In this document: piece after piece, positions 42,569 through 51,986 of the stretch
Layout: each line of letters opens with the position of its first letter
Numbering within the stretch: the first letter of the stretch is position 1
NCBI GenBank assembly: GCA_025964695.1
Contig: JAOPYK010000022.1
Coordinates: 1-57,747, forward strand
DNA: 57,747 nucleotides
Direction of reading: 5' to 3'
Source of the DNA: Streptosporangiaceae bacterium
GTDB lineage: Bacteria > Actinomycetota > Actinomycetes > Streptosporangiales > Streptosporangiaceae
Translations under genes and position numbers: made by a program
The notes under the pieces: generated by a model
The model's database searches: none
Told to the model about the DNA's origin: nothing
The model's input: only the letters and a program-made list of their open reading frames with translations

Positions 42569-43384
42569 TCAGTTGTCGGCCGTCCGGGTGTGCGCGAGGA
42601 CATCCGGAATGGTCGCCGAGCACTTCGATCCGACCACCCACACGTCAAGCTCGTGCGGGTCACTGCCGCGCAGCACGATCAGTGTGGCCTGCCGGCCGTT
42701 GTAGCGCGCGATGTCCACCAGGACCGGGTCCTCGCCCTTGGAGATCTGGGCGACGCATTCTTCCAGCCCGACCGCCGAGGTGACGCTGCCGTCTCCCTTG
42801 GACCTGAGCGCGGTGCCGACCTGGCTGCCCAGCGTGGCGCCCTTGTAGTCGATGCCACTGGCGATGAGCCGGTAGCCGCCCGGGCCCGGGACCTGCCGGG
42901 CGCCGGGCTTGAGCCCCTGGGAGATCGACGGAGCCGGGGCGCGAGGGACGACTCCACCGGCGGCGGACTTGGCGGAGGAGCCGTCCGGGTCCTGTGCCGC
43001 CTGGGACTTGGTGTAGTCGGGCGACGTGGACGAATGCAGCAGTTCATTGCCGACCAGCGCACCGCCGCCGACCGCGACCACCGCGGCCGCGGCGGCCGAG
43101 AGCAGTCGGAGGTTCCGTCGCCGGCGCGGCGGCGTACCGGCGGCGGCCGGTGCGGCGGTGGACTCGGCCGCGATGGCGTCGTCGATCCGCTGCGCCAGCT
43201 CGATGGGCAGAGGTGGTACGGGTGCGTCGGCGAGCAACTGGGACACGTCGGCAAGGTCGGCCGATCGGCTCAGGCATTCGTCGCAGTCCACAAGGTGGTC
43301 GTTGGCGGAGGCGGCCTGCTCATCGTCGAGCAGACCCTCGGCCAGATCCGCCAGGGTCTCGTAGTCAAGGTGTGCAGTCTTCAC
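42569..43384 (-). CDS. Zinc-finger anti-sigma factor (SigM partner)
   Basis: 271 residues from the GTG at 43384, overlapping the sigma-factor stop (GTGA). The anti-sigma ZAS domain (about 1-45) has YETLADLAEGLLDDEQA and the HxxxCxxC motif HLVDCDEC. A single transmembrane helix lies near residues 95-113 (LLSAAAAAVVAVGGGALV), and the extracytoplasmic part is Ser/Pro/Gly-rich then compact. By position and domain it should hold the adjacent sigma factor at the membrane until a signal is sensed. Confidence 0.88.
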   Translation of the reverse strand: MKTAHLDYETLADLAEGLLDDEQAASANDHLVDCDECLSRSADLADVSQLLADAPVPPLPIELAQRIDDAIAAESTAAPAAAGTPPRRRRNLRLLSAAAAAVVAVGGGALVGNELLHSSTSPDYTKSQAAQDPDGSSAKSAAGGVVPRAPAPSISQGLKPGARQVPGPGGYRLIASGIDYKGATLGSQVGTALRSKGDGSVTSAVGLEECVAQISKGEDPVLVDIARYNGRQATLIVLRGSDPHELDVWVVGSKCSATIPDVLAHTRTADN

Positions 43385-44064
43385 TGGGGAGTGCCACCTC
43401 CTTTCTCCGTAGTTCCGACGTTCTCGCTGTCCCGTCGGTTCCGGAGATGGCCGAGAAGTGGCACAAGACGTGCACGTCCGCGTGCGCAGCGGCTCTTGAT
43501 GGTGCCGGTGGGGACCTCCAGGACGGCGGCCGCGTCGTCCACGGAGTAGCCCATCATGTCCACCAGGATCAGAGCCGCCCGCTGTTCGTAGGGGATCTGC
43601 TGCAGGGCCGCGGTCACGTCCAGGGTGGTCTCGTGGCTGCTGGTGGGATCGGAGCCCTTGGGCGCGATGGCGTCGAACGTGGCGTCGTCCCCCATCGAGA
43701 CGACAGGCCGGAGCGTACGGCGGCGCAGCCGGTCCAGGCAGGCGTTGACGACGATGCGGTGCAGCCAGGTGGTGACGGCGGCGTCGCCGCGGAACCGGCC
43801 GGCCGCTCGGTAGGCGGACAGGAAGGCGTCCTGGAGCGCGTCCGCGGCCTCTTCCGGATCTCCGAGCGTGCGCATGGCGACCGCCCACATCCGGTCACGA
43901 TGCCGCTGCACGAGCTCACCGAAGGCGTACTGGTCACCCGCGACATGCTGGGCCAGCAGTTCCTTGTCCGGCACCACGTAGGTCTTCCGACCGCTCACGA
44001 ACGCCACTTTCACCAGTTCACAGCGCTGTGGGGGAAGCGCCCTGGGGGGACTGACCGGGGACAT
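43381..44064 (-). CDS. sigM: ECF sigma factor, SigM type
   Basis: 227 residues from the ATG at 44064; a GTG some 18 codons later is a plausible shorter start. Region 2 is FGELVQRHRDRMWAVAMRTL...FRGDAAVTTWLHRIVVNACLDR and region 4 is QQIPYEQRAALILVDMMGYSVDD with PTGTIKSRCARGRARL. The link with a zinc-finger anti-sigma and the trxA/trxB neighbours is the SigM locus arrangement of mycobacteria and streptomycetes. Confidence 0.88.
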   Translation of the reverse strand: MSPVSPPRALPPQRCELVKVAFVSGRKTYVVPDKELLAQHVAGDQYAFGELVQRHRDRMWAVAMRTLGDPEEAADALQDAFLSAYRAAGRFRGDAAVTTWLHRIVVNACLDRLRRRTLRPVVSMGDDATFDAIAPKGSDPTSSHETTLDVTAALQQIPYEQRAALILVDMMGYSVDDAAAVLEVPTGTIKSRCARGRARLVPLLGHLRNRRDSENVGTTEKGGGTPQ

Positions 44065-44066
44065 TG

Positions 44067-44090
44067 ATGAACGGCACGATACCCGTTCAT
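44067..44090. other. Inverted repeat between the pseudokinase gene and sigM
   Basis: ATGAACGG and CCGTTCAT with an 8-bp spacer occupy most of the 39-bp gap. It may act as an attenuating hairpin or as an operator for sigM. Confidence 0.4.
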
Positions 44091-44103
44091 GGAACTGATC
44101 GTT

Positions 44104-45669
44104 TTAGCCCGGCTGGCCGTAAACGGTGACTTCGCTGACCTGCGCTTTGAAGCCCGCGGGAGCCGGCGTGGCGAACCATACGAGCACGTACCGCCCGGCG
44201 ATTCCCTTGGCGTTGTGCAGTTCCACCGTCCCGGAGGCGCCGCTCGCCTTCTGGGCGAGCTGCAGCGAGCCGGGTGACTGACCATCACCCAGCCGCAGCT
44301 CCAAGGTCGCACCGCCCGGGCCCGCGAGCACGACCTTGACCCGCGTGACCTTGACGGACTTCCCCATGTCCAGCCGGACGCCCAGGCCCCGCAGGTAGTT
44401 GCCGAAGTTTGGGCCGGTGTAGGTCTCCGAACCCCAGACCGTGGACGGGCGTCCGTCGATGACGGCGCCCGTCGCTCTCCCCACCGCCGTGTCGTCGTGG
44501 CCGGGATGCGCCGGGTTGGGGTCGTCGAGGCCGGAGACGCTCGCGACGGTCAACTGGACGTCGCTCTTCTTGGTCGCCGGCGGTGGCGCCGAGGTGGTCG
44601 GGGCGGTCTTGGGGGTGGCGTTGCCGCTCGAGGCGAGCTGCCACCCAACGATGCCGATCAGCAGGGCGGCCAGCCCCGCGGCCACTGCGATGAGAGGGCG
44701 CTTACCGACCTTGCCGCCACCGATGCCGCCCACCTCGGCCTGGCGGTGAGAGGCGTACGACGGCGAGGGCCGGGGTCGAGCCGGCGGGGACGCTGCCGGA
44801 GTCGGCGGTGGGGTGGGCATGGTCCAGGTGCGCTGCGAGCTCTCGGGAGCCGGCGGGGGTACGGCCGAAGGCGGCGATCCCTGGGGGTACCCGGCGAACA
44901 GCGGCAGCGGGACGCGTGGCACGCCGGACAGCGCCTCGGCCAGTTTCGCGGGACTCGTGATCGGCGGTTCCTGACCGGGCCGGCCCAGCGAACGGCAGAC
45001 GATCCGATCGAGCGTCTGCGGGACTCCGGCCCGGAGACTGCGCGGCGGGTACGGTATCCCGTCGTCCATCGGCGCCGCCGGCAGTTTGCAGGCCGCGCTG
45101 CCCGGCCAATGACCGGTGAGGGCGAGGTACAGCATGTGAGCGAGGCCCTCGGTGTCGGCCTGGGCAGGATTCGCCACCTTGATGCCGCTCAGCGCGGCGT
45201 CCACGCCGAGCCCGAGGATCTTGACGGTGTTGCCGGTGGTCCACAGCAGATCACGGGGGGTCAGCCGCAGATGGGCCAATCCGGCCGTGTGCGCCGCGGC
45301 GATCGCCTCGGACGCCTCCCCGAGCAGGGTCGCGGCCCGTCCGGACTCCATCGGCCCGCCGGTGGCGACCATGTTCTCGAGGGTCTGGCCGACGACCCAT
45401 TCGCTGACGACGTAGGCGAACTCACCACTGTTGTCGGCGTCGAAGACCTGGGTGAGCCTGGGATCGGTCAGCCGACTGGCGGAACGGGCCGCCATGACCA
45501 CCTCGATGATCAGCTCGAAGTCAGGTTCGAAGGTGCGGACGGCGACGGCGCGGGCGAGGATCTCGTCGGTGGCCCTCCACAGCGTGGAGCCACTGGATCG
45601 GTGGACCCGCTCCTCGAGCCGGTAGCGTCCGGCGAGGCGGGTTCCGGGTTCTATGACAGACGTGCTCAC
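44104..45669 (-). CDS. Membrane-anchored pseudokinase with a discoidin-like C-terminal domain
   Basis: 521 residues, GTG start. The N-terminal protein-kinase fold (about 10-265) keeps the ends of the fold but has lost catalysis: the VAIK Lys is Arg (AVAVRTFE), HRD is HLRLTPRDLL and DFG is LGLG. A Pro/Ser-rich linker, a transmembrane helix (about 330-350, LIAVAAGLAALLIGIVGW) and an extracellular beta-domain with VWGSETYTGPNFG and VTRVKVVLAG follow. Mycobacterium tuberculosis has such a pseudokinase fused to MviN/MurJ; here it stands next to murJ as a separate gene. Confidence 0.82.
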   Translation of the reverse strand: MSTSVIEPGTRLAGRYRLEERVHRSSGSTLWRATDEILARAVAVRTFEPDFELIIEVVMAARSASRLTDPRLTQVFDADNSGEFAYVVSEWVVGQTLENMVATGGPMESGRAATLLGEASEAIAAAHTAGLAHLRLTPRDLLWTTGNTVKILGLGVDAALSGIKVANPAQADTEGLAHMLYLALTGHWPGSAACKLPAAPMDDGIPYPPRSLRAGVPQTLDRIVCRSLGRPGQEPPITSPAKLAEALSGVPRVPLPLFAGYPQGSPPSAVPPPAPESSQRTWTMPTPPPTPAASPPARPRPSPSYASHRQAEVGGIGGGKVGKRPLIAVAAGLAALLIGIVGWQLASSGNATPKTAPTTSAPPPATKKSDVQLTVASVSGLDDPNPAHPGHDDTAVGRATGAVIDGRPSTVWGSETYTGPNFGNYLRGLGVRLDMGKSVKVTRVKVVLAGPGGATLELRLGDGQSPGSLQLAQKASGASGTVELHNAKGIAGRYVLVWFATPAPAGFKAQVSEVTVYGQPG

Positions 45670-45931
45670 GGCAAAGTCCTACGCAGGTCGTCGAGTCCCA
45701 TTGTCAATGGCGTGGCAGCTGAGCCTGCGATCCTCCTCTGTGGGTATTGCGCCTCCGGCGCAGCCCCGGGGGGATGCGCCTACGACAAGGGTTCCTCGTC
45801 TTTGCGGTTCCCCGGGTGTCGTCCGGCAAGCCGTGGCTTCCACCATGCTAGTGCCTTGTCCTTATGTGTAGGTATGTATAGGTTCGGTTATCGCCCCGAG
45901 TGTTCCGGACGTCTCGAATGCGGTGAAGGAT

Positions 45932-47611
45932 CTACCCGCGTCCCGGTAGCAGCCGCCGGGTCAGGGTGCTGATCATCGTCTCGACCTCACCGACCCGCAG
46001 CAGCTTGGCCGCGACCAGGTAGAGGAGGCCGCCGACCACGCTGCCGATCGCCAGCGCGATCAGCGCCGCCAGCGCACCCGAGCCCATCCAGCGCTCGACG
46101 CCCAGGTGCACCGCATAGGCGAAGACCGCGGTCGGCGCGGCGGCGAGCAGCAGTTTGAGGTTCGTGGTGATGATGCGCTTGCCGTCCAGGCCGCCCAGCC
46201 TGAGCCGCAGAATCGTCCAGCAGAGCACGACTCCCACGGCCTGGGCCACGGCGAAGCCGAAGGCCAGCCCGGTCACGATCCACTTGGTGTCGAGGACCTG
46301 GTACAGCGTGAAGCTGACCCCGACGTTCGCGCCCACCGTGGCGAACGCGATGAACGCGGTGGTCTTGGTGTCCCGGTAGGCGTAGAAGACCCGCAGCATC
46401 AGCTGGAAGGTCGAGAACGGCAGCAGCGCGATCGCGAACATCTGCATGACGTGCCCGATCACCCGGGCGCCGGCCAGGCTCGTGTGGCCGTGCGCGAAGA
46501 GCACCGTGGCCATCTCCACCCCGAACACGACCATCAGCACCGCGGCGGGCACCATGATCACCGAGGACAGCCGGAGGCCGGAGGAGAAGTCGTCCTTGAC
46601 CAGGTCCCCACGCCCGTCGGCGGCGTGCTCGCTCATCCGGGGCAGCAGCGCCGTGATCACAGACACCGCGACGATCGCGTAGGGCAGCTGGAACATCTGG
46701 TACGCCGTGAAGTACGGGGTGAAGCCGTAGCCGCCGCTCAGGTGCTCGGAGGTCGCCCTGTCTCCCGCGGCGTTGGCCAGAGCCGTCGTGACGGCGAAGC
46801 CGACCTGGGTGGCGATCACGTACACCAGGGTCCAGCCGGCCATCCGGCCGATCCCGCTGAGCTCGCCCTTGTGGAAGTCGAACCGGGGCCGCCACCTGAA
46901 CCCCACCGCGCGCAGCGACGGCCAGAGCGCGACCGTCTGCAGCACGATGCCACCGGTGGTCCCGATCGCCAGGAGCAGTTTCTCCGTGGTGGTGATCGTG
47001 CCCGGGGTCGGGGTCCCGGTACTGATCGCCATGAAGACGCCGCCGATGACGATGACCACGACGTTGTTGAGCACCGGGGCCCACATGGGGGCCCCGAAGC
47101 GGCCGCGGGTGTTGAGGATCGCGCCCGCGAAGGCACCGATGCCGTAGAAGAAGATCTGCGGCAGGAAGAACAGGGCGAACAGCACCGCCAGTGCGCGCTT
47201 GGGCCCGGTGAAGCTGTTGCCGTAGATGCTGATGAGCACGGGCGCCAGCGCGACGGCCACGACCGTGAGCAGCGCCAGGAAGACCACGGCGGCGCTGAAG
47301 AGCCGCTGCTCGTACTCCTCGCCGTACCGGCGGTCCCGCTCCCGGGCACGCACGATCAGCGGCACGATCACGCTGGTGAGGATGCCGCCGAGCAGCAGGT
47401 CGTAGACGATGTTGGGGACCGTGTTGGCGGTGTTGTAAACGTCACCCAGGCCCACGGTGCCCAGGGCCACTACCAGGATCAGGCTGCGCAGGAAACCGGT
47501 GAGCCTGGAGGCGATGGTGCCCAGAGCCATCACGGCGCCCGAGCGCAGCAGGCTGGAGGACCCCTCAGCCGGCTCCGCCACCGGTTCCTGGGTTTCCGGC
47601 TGCTGCGTCAT
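45932..47611 (-). CDS. murJ: Lipid II flippase MurJ (MviN family)
   Basis: 559 residues from the ATG at 47611, with 47 nt of overlap with the DUF6049 gene. About 14 transmembrane helices; family segments include GTIASRLTGFLRSLILVVAL, YNTANTVPNIVYDLLLGG and GFTPYFTAYQMFQLPYAIVA. MurJ moves lipid-linked peptidoglycan precursors across the membrane. The pseudokinase gene lies 262 bp downstream, so the two may act as a split version of the fused mycobacterial protein. Confidence 0.93.
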   Translation of the reverse strand: MTQQPETQEPVAEPAEGSSSLLRSGAVMALGTIASRLTGFLRSLILVVALGTVGLGDVYNTANTVPNIVYDLLLGGILTSVIVPLIVRARERDRRYGEEYEQRLFSAAVVFLALLTVVAVALAPVLISIYGNSFTGPKRALAVLFALFFLPQIFFYGIGAFAGAILNTRGRFGAPMWAPVLNNVVVIVIGGVFMAISTGTPTPGTITTTEKLLLAIGTTGGIVLQTVALWPSLRAVGFRWRPRFDFHKGELSGIGRMAGWTLVYVIATQVGFAVTTALANAAGDRATSEHLSGGYGFTPYFTAYQMFQLPYAIVAVSVITALLPRMSEHAADGRGDLVKDDFSSGLRLSSVIMVPAAVLMVVFGVEMATVLFAHGHTSLAGARVIGHVMQMFAIALLPFSTFQLMLRVFYAYRDTKTTAFIAFATVGANVGVSFTLYQVLDTKWIVTGLAFGFAVAQAVGVVLCWTILRLRLGGLDGKRIITTNLKLLLAAAPTAVFAYAVHLGVERWMGSGALAALIALAIGSVVGGLLYLVAAKLLRVGEVETMISTLTRRLLPGRG

Positions 47612-49745
47612 CAAGGTCCTCCGCATGCTTGGCGCGTCGTCTCGCCCGCGTCGCGCGTACGCCGACGCCGATGAAGACTATGGCAAGTGCGCCCCCGGTG
47701 ATGAGGAGCGCGGTCCCGACCAAGCCTGTCGCATGCACGCGGATGGTGTGAACCGCTCCAATCGGTTTTCCCTGCGCGCCGGGCGTCAGCAGCTGAACGT
47801 CGACGTCGGTGTCACCGTTGCCGTTCGCCTGCATCTGCACGAGGACGGGATGCTTCTGCCTCGGGGGGAGGGTCAGGGTCTCCTCGGTCGGTTTGATCAA
47901 CAGCCTTGCGGACCTCGAGGTCACCCGCAGCGTGATCGTGACCGTTTCACCGGGAAGGTCGTTGGCGACGGTGATCGGCACTGTGCCGGTGCGGCCGGCC
48001 AGGGTTCGGCTGGGATTGTCGCCGAGGACGACATGGACCTGCTTGCTGGTGAGATCCGACACCTGCCTGGCCAGCGTCGTCCGGAAGGCGTTGCGGGCTC
48101 TGCCGCCCCGCCATGCAGACGACGCCGCCCGCAGGATGCCGTTCCGCTCGACGTCGCTCTTGGGCGGCTGGAAGATCAGTCCGAAGTCGGTGGCGGTGGT
48201 TCGGATGTTCTTGACGCTCTGCAGATAGCCGGCGTCCAGTTCCTGCCGCTGCGCGGCCTGCGGGTAGCTTCCGAGCGTCCGCTGTTTCGGCCGGTCGGCC
48301 AGGACGGTGCCGAGATCCGTCGGCTTGAGCCAGGGCATCGTTCCGCTGAATTTCAGCAGCTCAGCGGCCAGCGCGGGGTCGGGATTCCAGCGCCGGTCCG
48401 GGGCGATGACCAGGGTGCGGGACTGGGTCCGCTCCATCGTCATCAACGCGGTCTCGGCCAGGAACCGCTGCCCGGTAAGCAGCGCGCTGCCGGGAACGGT
48501 TCGGGTGTCCGCGCTGATGACGTCGCTGATCGTGGCGTCGTAGGCCACAGCCGTCCTGGTCTTGCGGGACGTCGCCACCGTCGTGGTCGCGTCCGGGGTG
48601 TAGGTGAGCCCGGCCGGAGGCTGCAGGATCGTGCTGGTCAGCAGCAGGGCGTCGTCCTGCCTGGCGAGCCGGTTGATGGTGGGCTGGTCGGCCACGCCGC
48701 CGAACGGCCAGGCGATCGACTCGGTGGGCGCCCGGCCGAGCAGGTCCTTGGCGACCGACCGCTGGGAGTAGGCGTCGTTGAGCTGCGCCGTCAGCTTCCG
48801 GTGGACCAGTGCGGCGGTGTCCGGGTCCGCGAAGGGGACGCTGAAATACGAGGTCGCCCCCGCCTTCACCGCCTCCAGCCAGCTCTTCGCGCTCACGCTG
48901 GCAGGCAGCGGCTTTTTAACCTTGTCGACCCGGTAGGACTTCTGGGCCATCGTGGCCGCGTCCGACAGCAGCGACGGATCGATCGCCCAGGTGACCGGGA
49001 CCTTGGAGATCTTTCTGGGAGCGCCGACCAGGGTGGCCAGCCGGCCGCCGGGCGCGAACTCCGTGGCCAGCCGGTCGTCCAGGAACGGAGTGTCGCTGGC
49101 GCGGTGCGGCCGGTCTATCAATGGCCATACCCAGGCGATGGAGGTCTTCCGGAGTAGCTGCTTGGCGTTCTTGGGCACGTAGACCACGCTGGTGTGCTGT
49201 TCTACGAGCGGCTGGCCGGCGGCGTCGTACACCCCGATGGCCAGCGGAAAGACGGCGAGGGGGGTCCCCAGGGGCGGCTTCAGCAACTTGCCGGGCAGCT
49301 TGAGCGAGAACCGCTCTGGTTGCGCACCGGACGGGATCAGGCCACTGAGCGGCCTGATCCCGGCGATCTTCAGGGTGGTCGGGGTGGCGGTGTCCGCGAG
49401 CTGGCCGCGGCTGATCAGTGATCGAGGGGAGTAGTTCAGCCGTACCGAGGCGCCGGCGAGGGCCTGGCCCGACTGGTTCTGGACCGATCCGGTGATCGTC
49501 ACGGTCTTGTCCGCGGAGACGGTCTGGGGGCTGACCCGGGTGATCACGAGGTTCACGCTCGACTTGACCTGCCGGCCGCGGGAGGCGCGGTCCCGGGTCG
49601 GCCGGGGGGAGAGGGTGACGGCGGCCCGCGCGCCGGGGTGCTTGGAGTGCGAGGGCGGCTCGGCGAAGGCCGGCGCCGCCGCGAGCACCGGGGAGACGAC
49701 CATGGAGACCGCCAGGGCCAGTCGGAACGCGTGCCGAACCCTCAC
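47565..49745 (-). CDS. DUF6049 secreted/membrane-anchored protein
   Basis: 726 residues. A signal peptide (about 1-28, ALAVSMVVSPVLAAAPAFA) precedes an extracellular region with a beta-sandwich (VTITGSVQNQSGQALAGASV) and segments such as VTWAIDPSLLSDAATM and WPFGGVADQPTIN. A C-terminal transmembrane helix (about 675-700, LLITGGALAIVFIGVGV) ends in a basic cytoplasmic tail. DUF6049 proteins precede murJ in many actinobacteria and are suspected envelope factors, but their function is not established. The end overlaps murJ. Confidence 0.85.
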   Translation of the reverse strand: MRVRHAFRLALAVSMVVSPVLAAAPAFAEPPSHSKHPGARAAVTLSPRPTRDRASRGRQVKSSVNLVITRVSPQTVSADKTVTITGSVQNQSGQALAGASVRLNYSPRSLISRGQLADTATPTTLKIAGIRPLSGLIPSGAQPERFSLKLPGKLLKPPLGTPLAVFPLAIGVYDAAGQPLVEQHTSVVYVPKNAKQLLRKTSIAWVWPLIDRPHRASDTPFLDDRLATEFAPGGRLATLVGAPRKISKVPVTWAIDPSLLSDAATMAQKSYRVDKVKKPLPASVSAKSWLEAVKAGATSYFSVPFADPDTAALVHRKLTAQLNDAYSQRSVAKDLLGRAPTESIAWPFGGVADQPTINRLARQDDALLLTSTILQPPAGLTYTPDATTTVATSRKTRTAVAYDATISDVISADTRTVPGSALLTGQRFLAETALMTMERTQSRTLVIAPDRRWNPDPALAAELLKFSGTMPWLKPTDLGTVLADRPKQRTLGSYPQAAQRQELDAGYLQSVKNIRTTATDFGLIFQPPKSDVERNGILRAASSAWRGGRARNAFRTTLARQVSDLTSKQVHVVLGDNPSRTLAGRTGTVPITVANDLPGETVTITLRVTSRSARLLIKPTEETLTLPPRQKHPVLVQMQANGNGDTDVDVQLLTPGAQGKPIGAVHTIRVHATGLVGTALLITGGALAIVFIGVGVRATRARRRAKHAEDLDDAAAGNPGTGGGAG

Positions 49746-49791
49746 GCCGGGTCCGCCCGCGGGTCCTCAGCCCGGGCGATGGTCAGCCGCT

Positions 49792-50337
49792 TCACGGGCT
49801 CGATCGTAGTGCCGGGATGACCCCGGTCAGGCCCACCTCCTCCACTTTCCCAAGATCCACGGGCTTGGCGCCGGACAGCGCGAAGAGGTCGCGGGTCCGG
49901 ATGCCGAGCGCCGTGCACGGCTCACCGGTGACGGTGTAGGCGACGCCGTCATCGTGCAGGACATTGACGATGTGCTGGTCGATGAGGATCTTCATGGACT
50001 GGGGCAGCAGCAGCGGTGCCACCAGATCGGCCGCGTACTCGGTCGCGTGGTTGACCAGATCGGCGGGGGCGGGCCGCACCGAATGGGCCCCGAGAGCCCT
50101 TCGTAACGATTCCCAGGAAGGGGCGGAGCCCGCCTCCACCACGACGGCGGCCAGAAATCGCTGGACGCTGCTGGTAGTACTGAACGCATAGACACGGGTG
50201 GCCAGACAGCGCCCGGGGGGTAGCCCGAGGACTTCGGGGAGCTCGTCGGCGTGAGCGATGGCACGCGGAAGTCGTACGATCTCGTGCAGCGTTTCCCGCT
50301 CGAGTAGCAAGCGGTGAATGGCCAGGGCGTCCTTCAT
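49792..50337 (-). CDS. YbaK/EbsC-type aminoacyl-tRNA deacylase-like protein
   Basis: 181 residues from the ATG at 50337 (MKDALAIHRLLLERETLHEIV). It contains LPRAIAHADELPEVLGLPPGRCL, SMKILIDQHIV and the final YTVTGEPCTALGIRTRDLFAL, which fits the YbaK/ProX fold that hydrolyses misacylated tRNA; the last part is the conserved TGEPxTALxIR-like patch. Substrate specificity cannot be predicted. It diverges from pcnA, another tRNA gene. Confidence 0.7.
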   Translation of the reverse strand: MKDALAIHRLLLERETLHEIVRLPRAIAHADELPEVLGLPPGRCLATRVYAFSTTSSVQRFLAAVVVEAGSAPSWESLRRALGAHSVRPAPADLVNHATEYAADLVAPLLLPQSMKILIDQHIVNVLHDDGVAYTVTGEPCTALGIRTRDLFALSGAKPVDLGKVEEVGLTGVIPALRSSP

Positions 50338-50458
50338 CGTGGTTCGGCCTCCTCCGCCCCCGAGTAGCGTGTTCAGAACGTAACTCGGGGATCGCACGGT
50401 GTGAAGCCCGATCGAGCAGCCGATCCGTTCCGTAGCCGACCACAAGGACCTACCCTCG

Positions 50459-51904
50459 ATGGCCGAGTCGAACGACCTGACCCCGGACCAGCAGAAGGCG
50501 ATCGCCGAGCTGCTGCGCCGCGACGCTCCCGTGGCCGACCAGCTCGGCCACCGGTTCGCCGCCGCCGGCCATGAGCTGGCGCTGGTGGGCGGGCCGGTAC
50601 GGGATGCGCTGCTGGGCCGGCCGGGCAACGACCTGGACTTCACCACCGACGCCTCACCGGAACGCATCCTCGAGCTCGTCGACGGATGGGCCGACACGGT
50701 GTGGACGATCGGCATCGAGTTCGGCACGGTGGGCGTGCGCAAGGGCGACTATCAACTCGAGGTCACCACCTACCGCTCCGAGTCGTACGACCCGAAGTCC
50801 CGCAAGCCGGAGGTCGCCTACGGCACCTCGCTCCGCGACGATCTGGTCCGCCGGGACTTCGCCGTCAACGCGATGGCGGCACGGCTGCCGAGACACGAGT
50901 TCGTCGACCTCTTCGGCGGCCTGGCGGATCTGCGCACCAAGGTCCTGCGGACGCCCGGACGGCCGGAGGACTCCTTCAGCGATGATCCGCTGCGGATGAT
51001 GCGCGCGGCCCGGTTCGTCTCCCAGCTCGGCTTCACGGTCGCGCCCGGGGTCGTCGAGGCCATGCACGACATGGCCGACCGGATCGACATCGTGTCGGCT
51101 GAGCGGATCCGCGATGAGCTCAGCAAGCTGATCTGCGGCGCCCACCCGCGCGAGGGCCTGGCGCTGCTGGTCGAGACCGGGCTGGCCGCGCGGGTCCTGC
51201 CCGAGCTGCCCAAGCTCCGGCTGGAGATCGACGAGCACCACCGGCACAAGGACGTCTACGAGCACTCGCTGATCGTGCTGGAGCAGGCGATCGCGCAGGA
51301 GGAGAACGGTCCCGACCTGGTGCTGCGGCTGGCCGCCCTGCTGCACGACATCGGCAAGCCCAAGACCAGGGCGTTCGAGGAGGGCGGCCGGGTCAGCTTC
51401 CACCACCACGAGATGGTCGGGGCCAAGATGGCCAAGGCCCGGTTGACCGCGCTGCGCTACCCCAGGGATCTGGTCGCCGACGTGTCCCGCCTGGTGGAGC
51501 TGCACCTGCGCTTCCACGGTTACGGGACGGGCGAATGGACCGACTCGGCCGTACGCCGCTATGTGCGCGACGGCGGGCACCTGCTGGATCGGCTGCACAA
51601 ACTGACCCGGGCGGACTGCACGACCCGCAACAAGCGCAAGGCCGCGGCGCTGTCACGCACCTACGACGACCTGGAACGGCGGATCGCCCGGCTGTCGGCC
51701 GAGGAGGAGCTGGCCGCCATGCGGCCGGAACTCGACGGCAACGAGATCCAGTCCGTGCTGGGCGTCTCACCGGGCCCGGTCGTCGGCAGGGCCTACAAGT
51801 TCCTGCTCGACCTGCGCCTGGACCAGGGCCTGATCGGCAAGGAGGCCGCCACGGCAGAGCTGCTCACCTGGGCCGGCGAGCAGGGCATCGAGCGCACCGG
51901 TTGA
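50459..51904 (+). CDS. pcnA: CCA tRNA nucleotidyltransferase
   Basis: 481 residues. The nucleotidyltransferase head has [14 protein letters not shown] and the metal pair [23 protein letters not shown] and [18 protein letters not shown] follow. The HD domain has [14 protein letters not shown]. This is the class II CCA-adding enzyme with an HD region, found at this locus in actinobacteria. It is needed because the tRNA genes here do not encode CCA. Confidence 0.95.
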   Translation: MAESNDLTPDQQKAIAELLRRDAPVADQLGHRFAAAGHELALVGGPVRDALLGRPGNDLDFTTDASPERILELVDGWADTVWTIGIEFGTVGVRKGDYQLEVTTYRSESYDPKSRKPEVAYGTSLRDDLVRRDFAVNAMAARLPRHEFVDLFGGLADLRTKVLRTPGRPEDSFSDDPLRMMRAARFVSQLGFTVAPGVVEAMHDMADRIDIVSAERIRDELSKLICGAHPREGLALLVETGLAARVLPELPKLRLEIDEHHRHKDVYEHSLIVLEQAIAQEENGPDLVLRLAALLHDIGKPKTRAFEEGGRVSFHHHEMVGAKMAKARLTALRYPRDLVADVSRLVELHLRFHGYGTGEWTDSAVRRYVRDGGHLLDRLHKLTRADCTTRNKRKAAALSRTYDDLERRIARLSAEEELAAMRPELDGNEIQSVLGVSPGPVVGRAYKFLLDLRLDQGLIGKEAATAELLTWAGEQGIERTG

Positions 51905-51986
51905 GGGTTCCTCCAAAGAAACCGGGCCCAGGTCTGGTCGGGCGCGCATCTGCCTCGCTGGTGAGGGCCGCATAGGCTCGGGCCCC

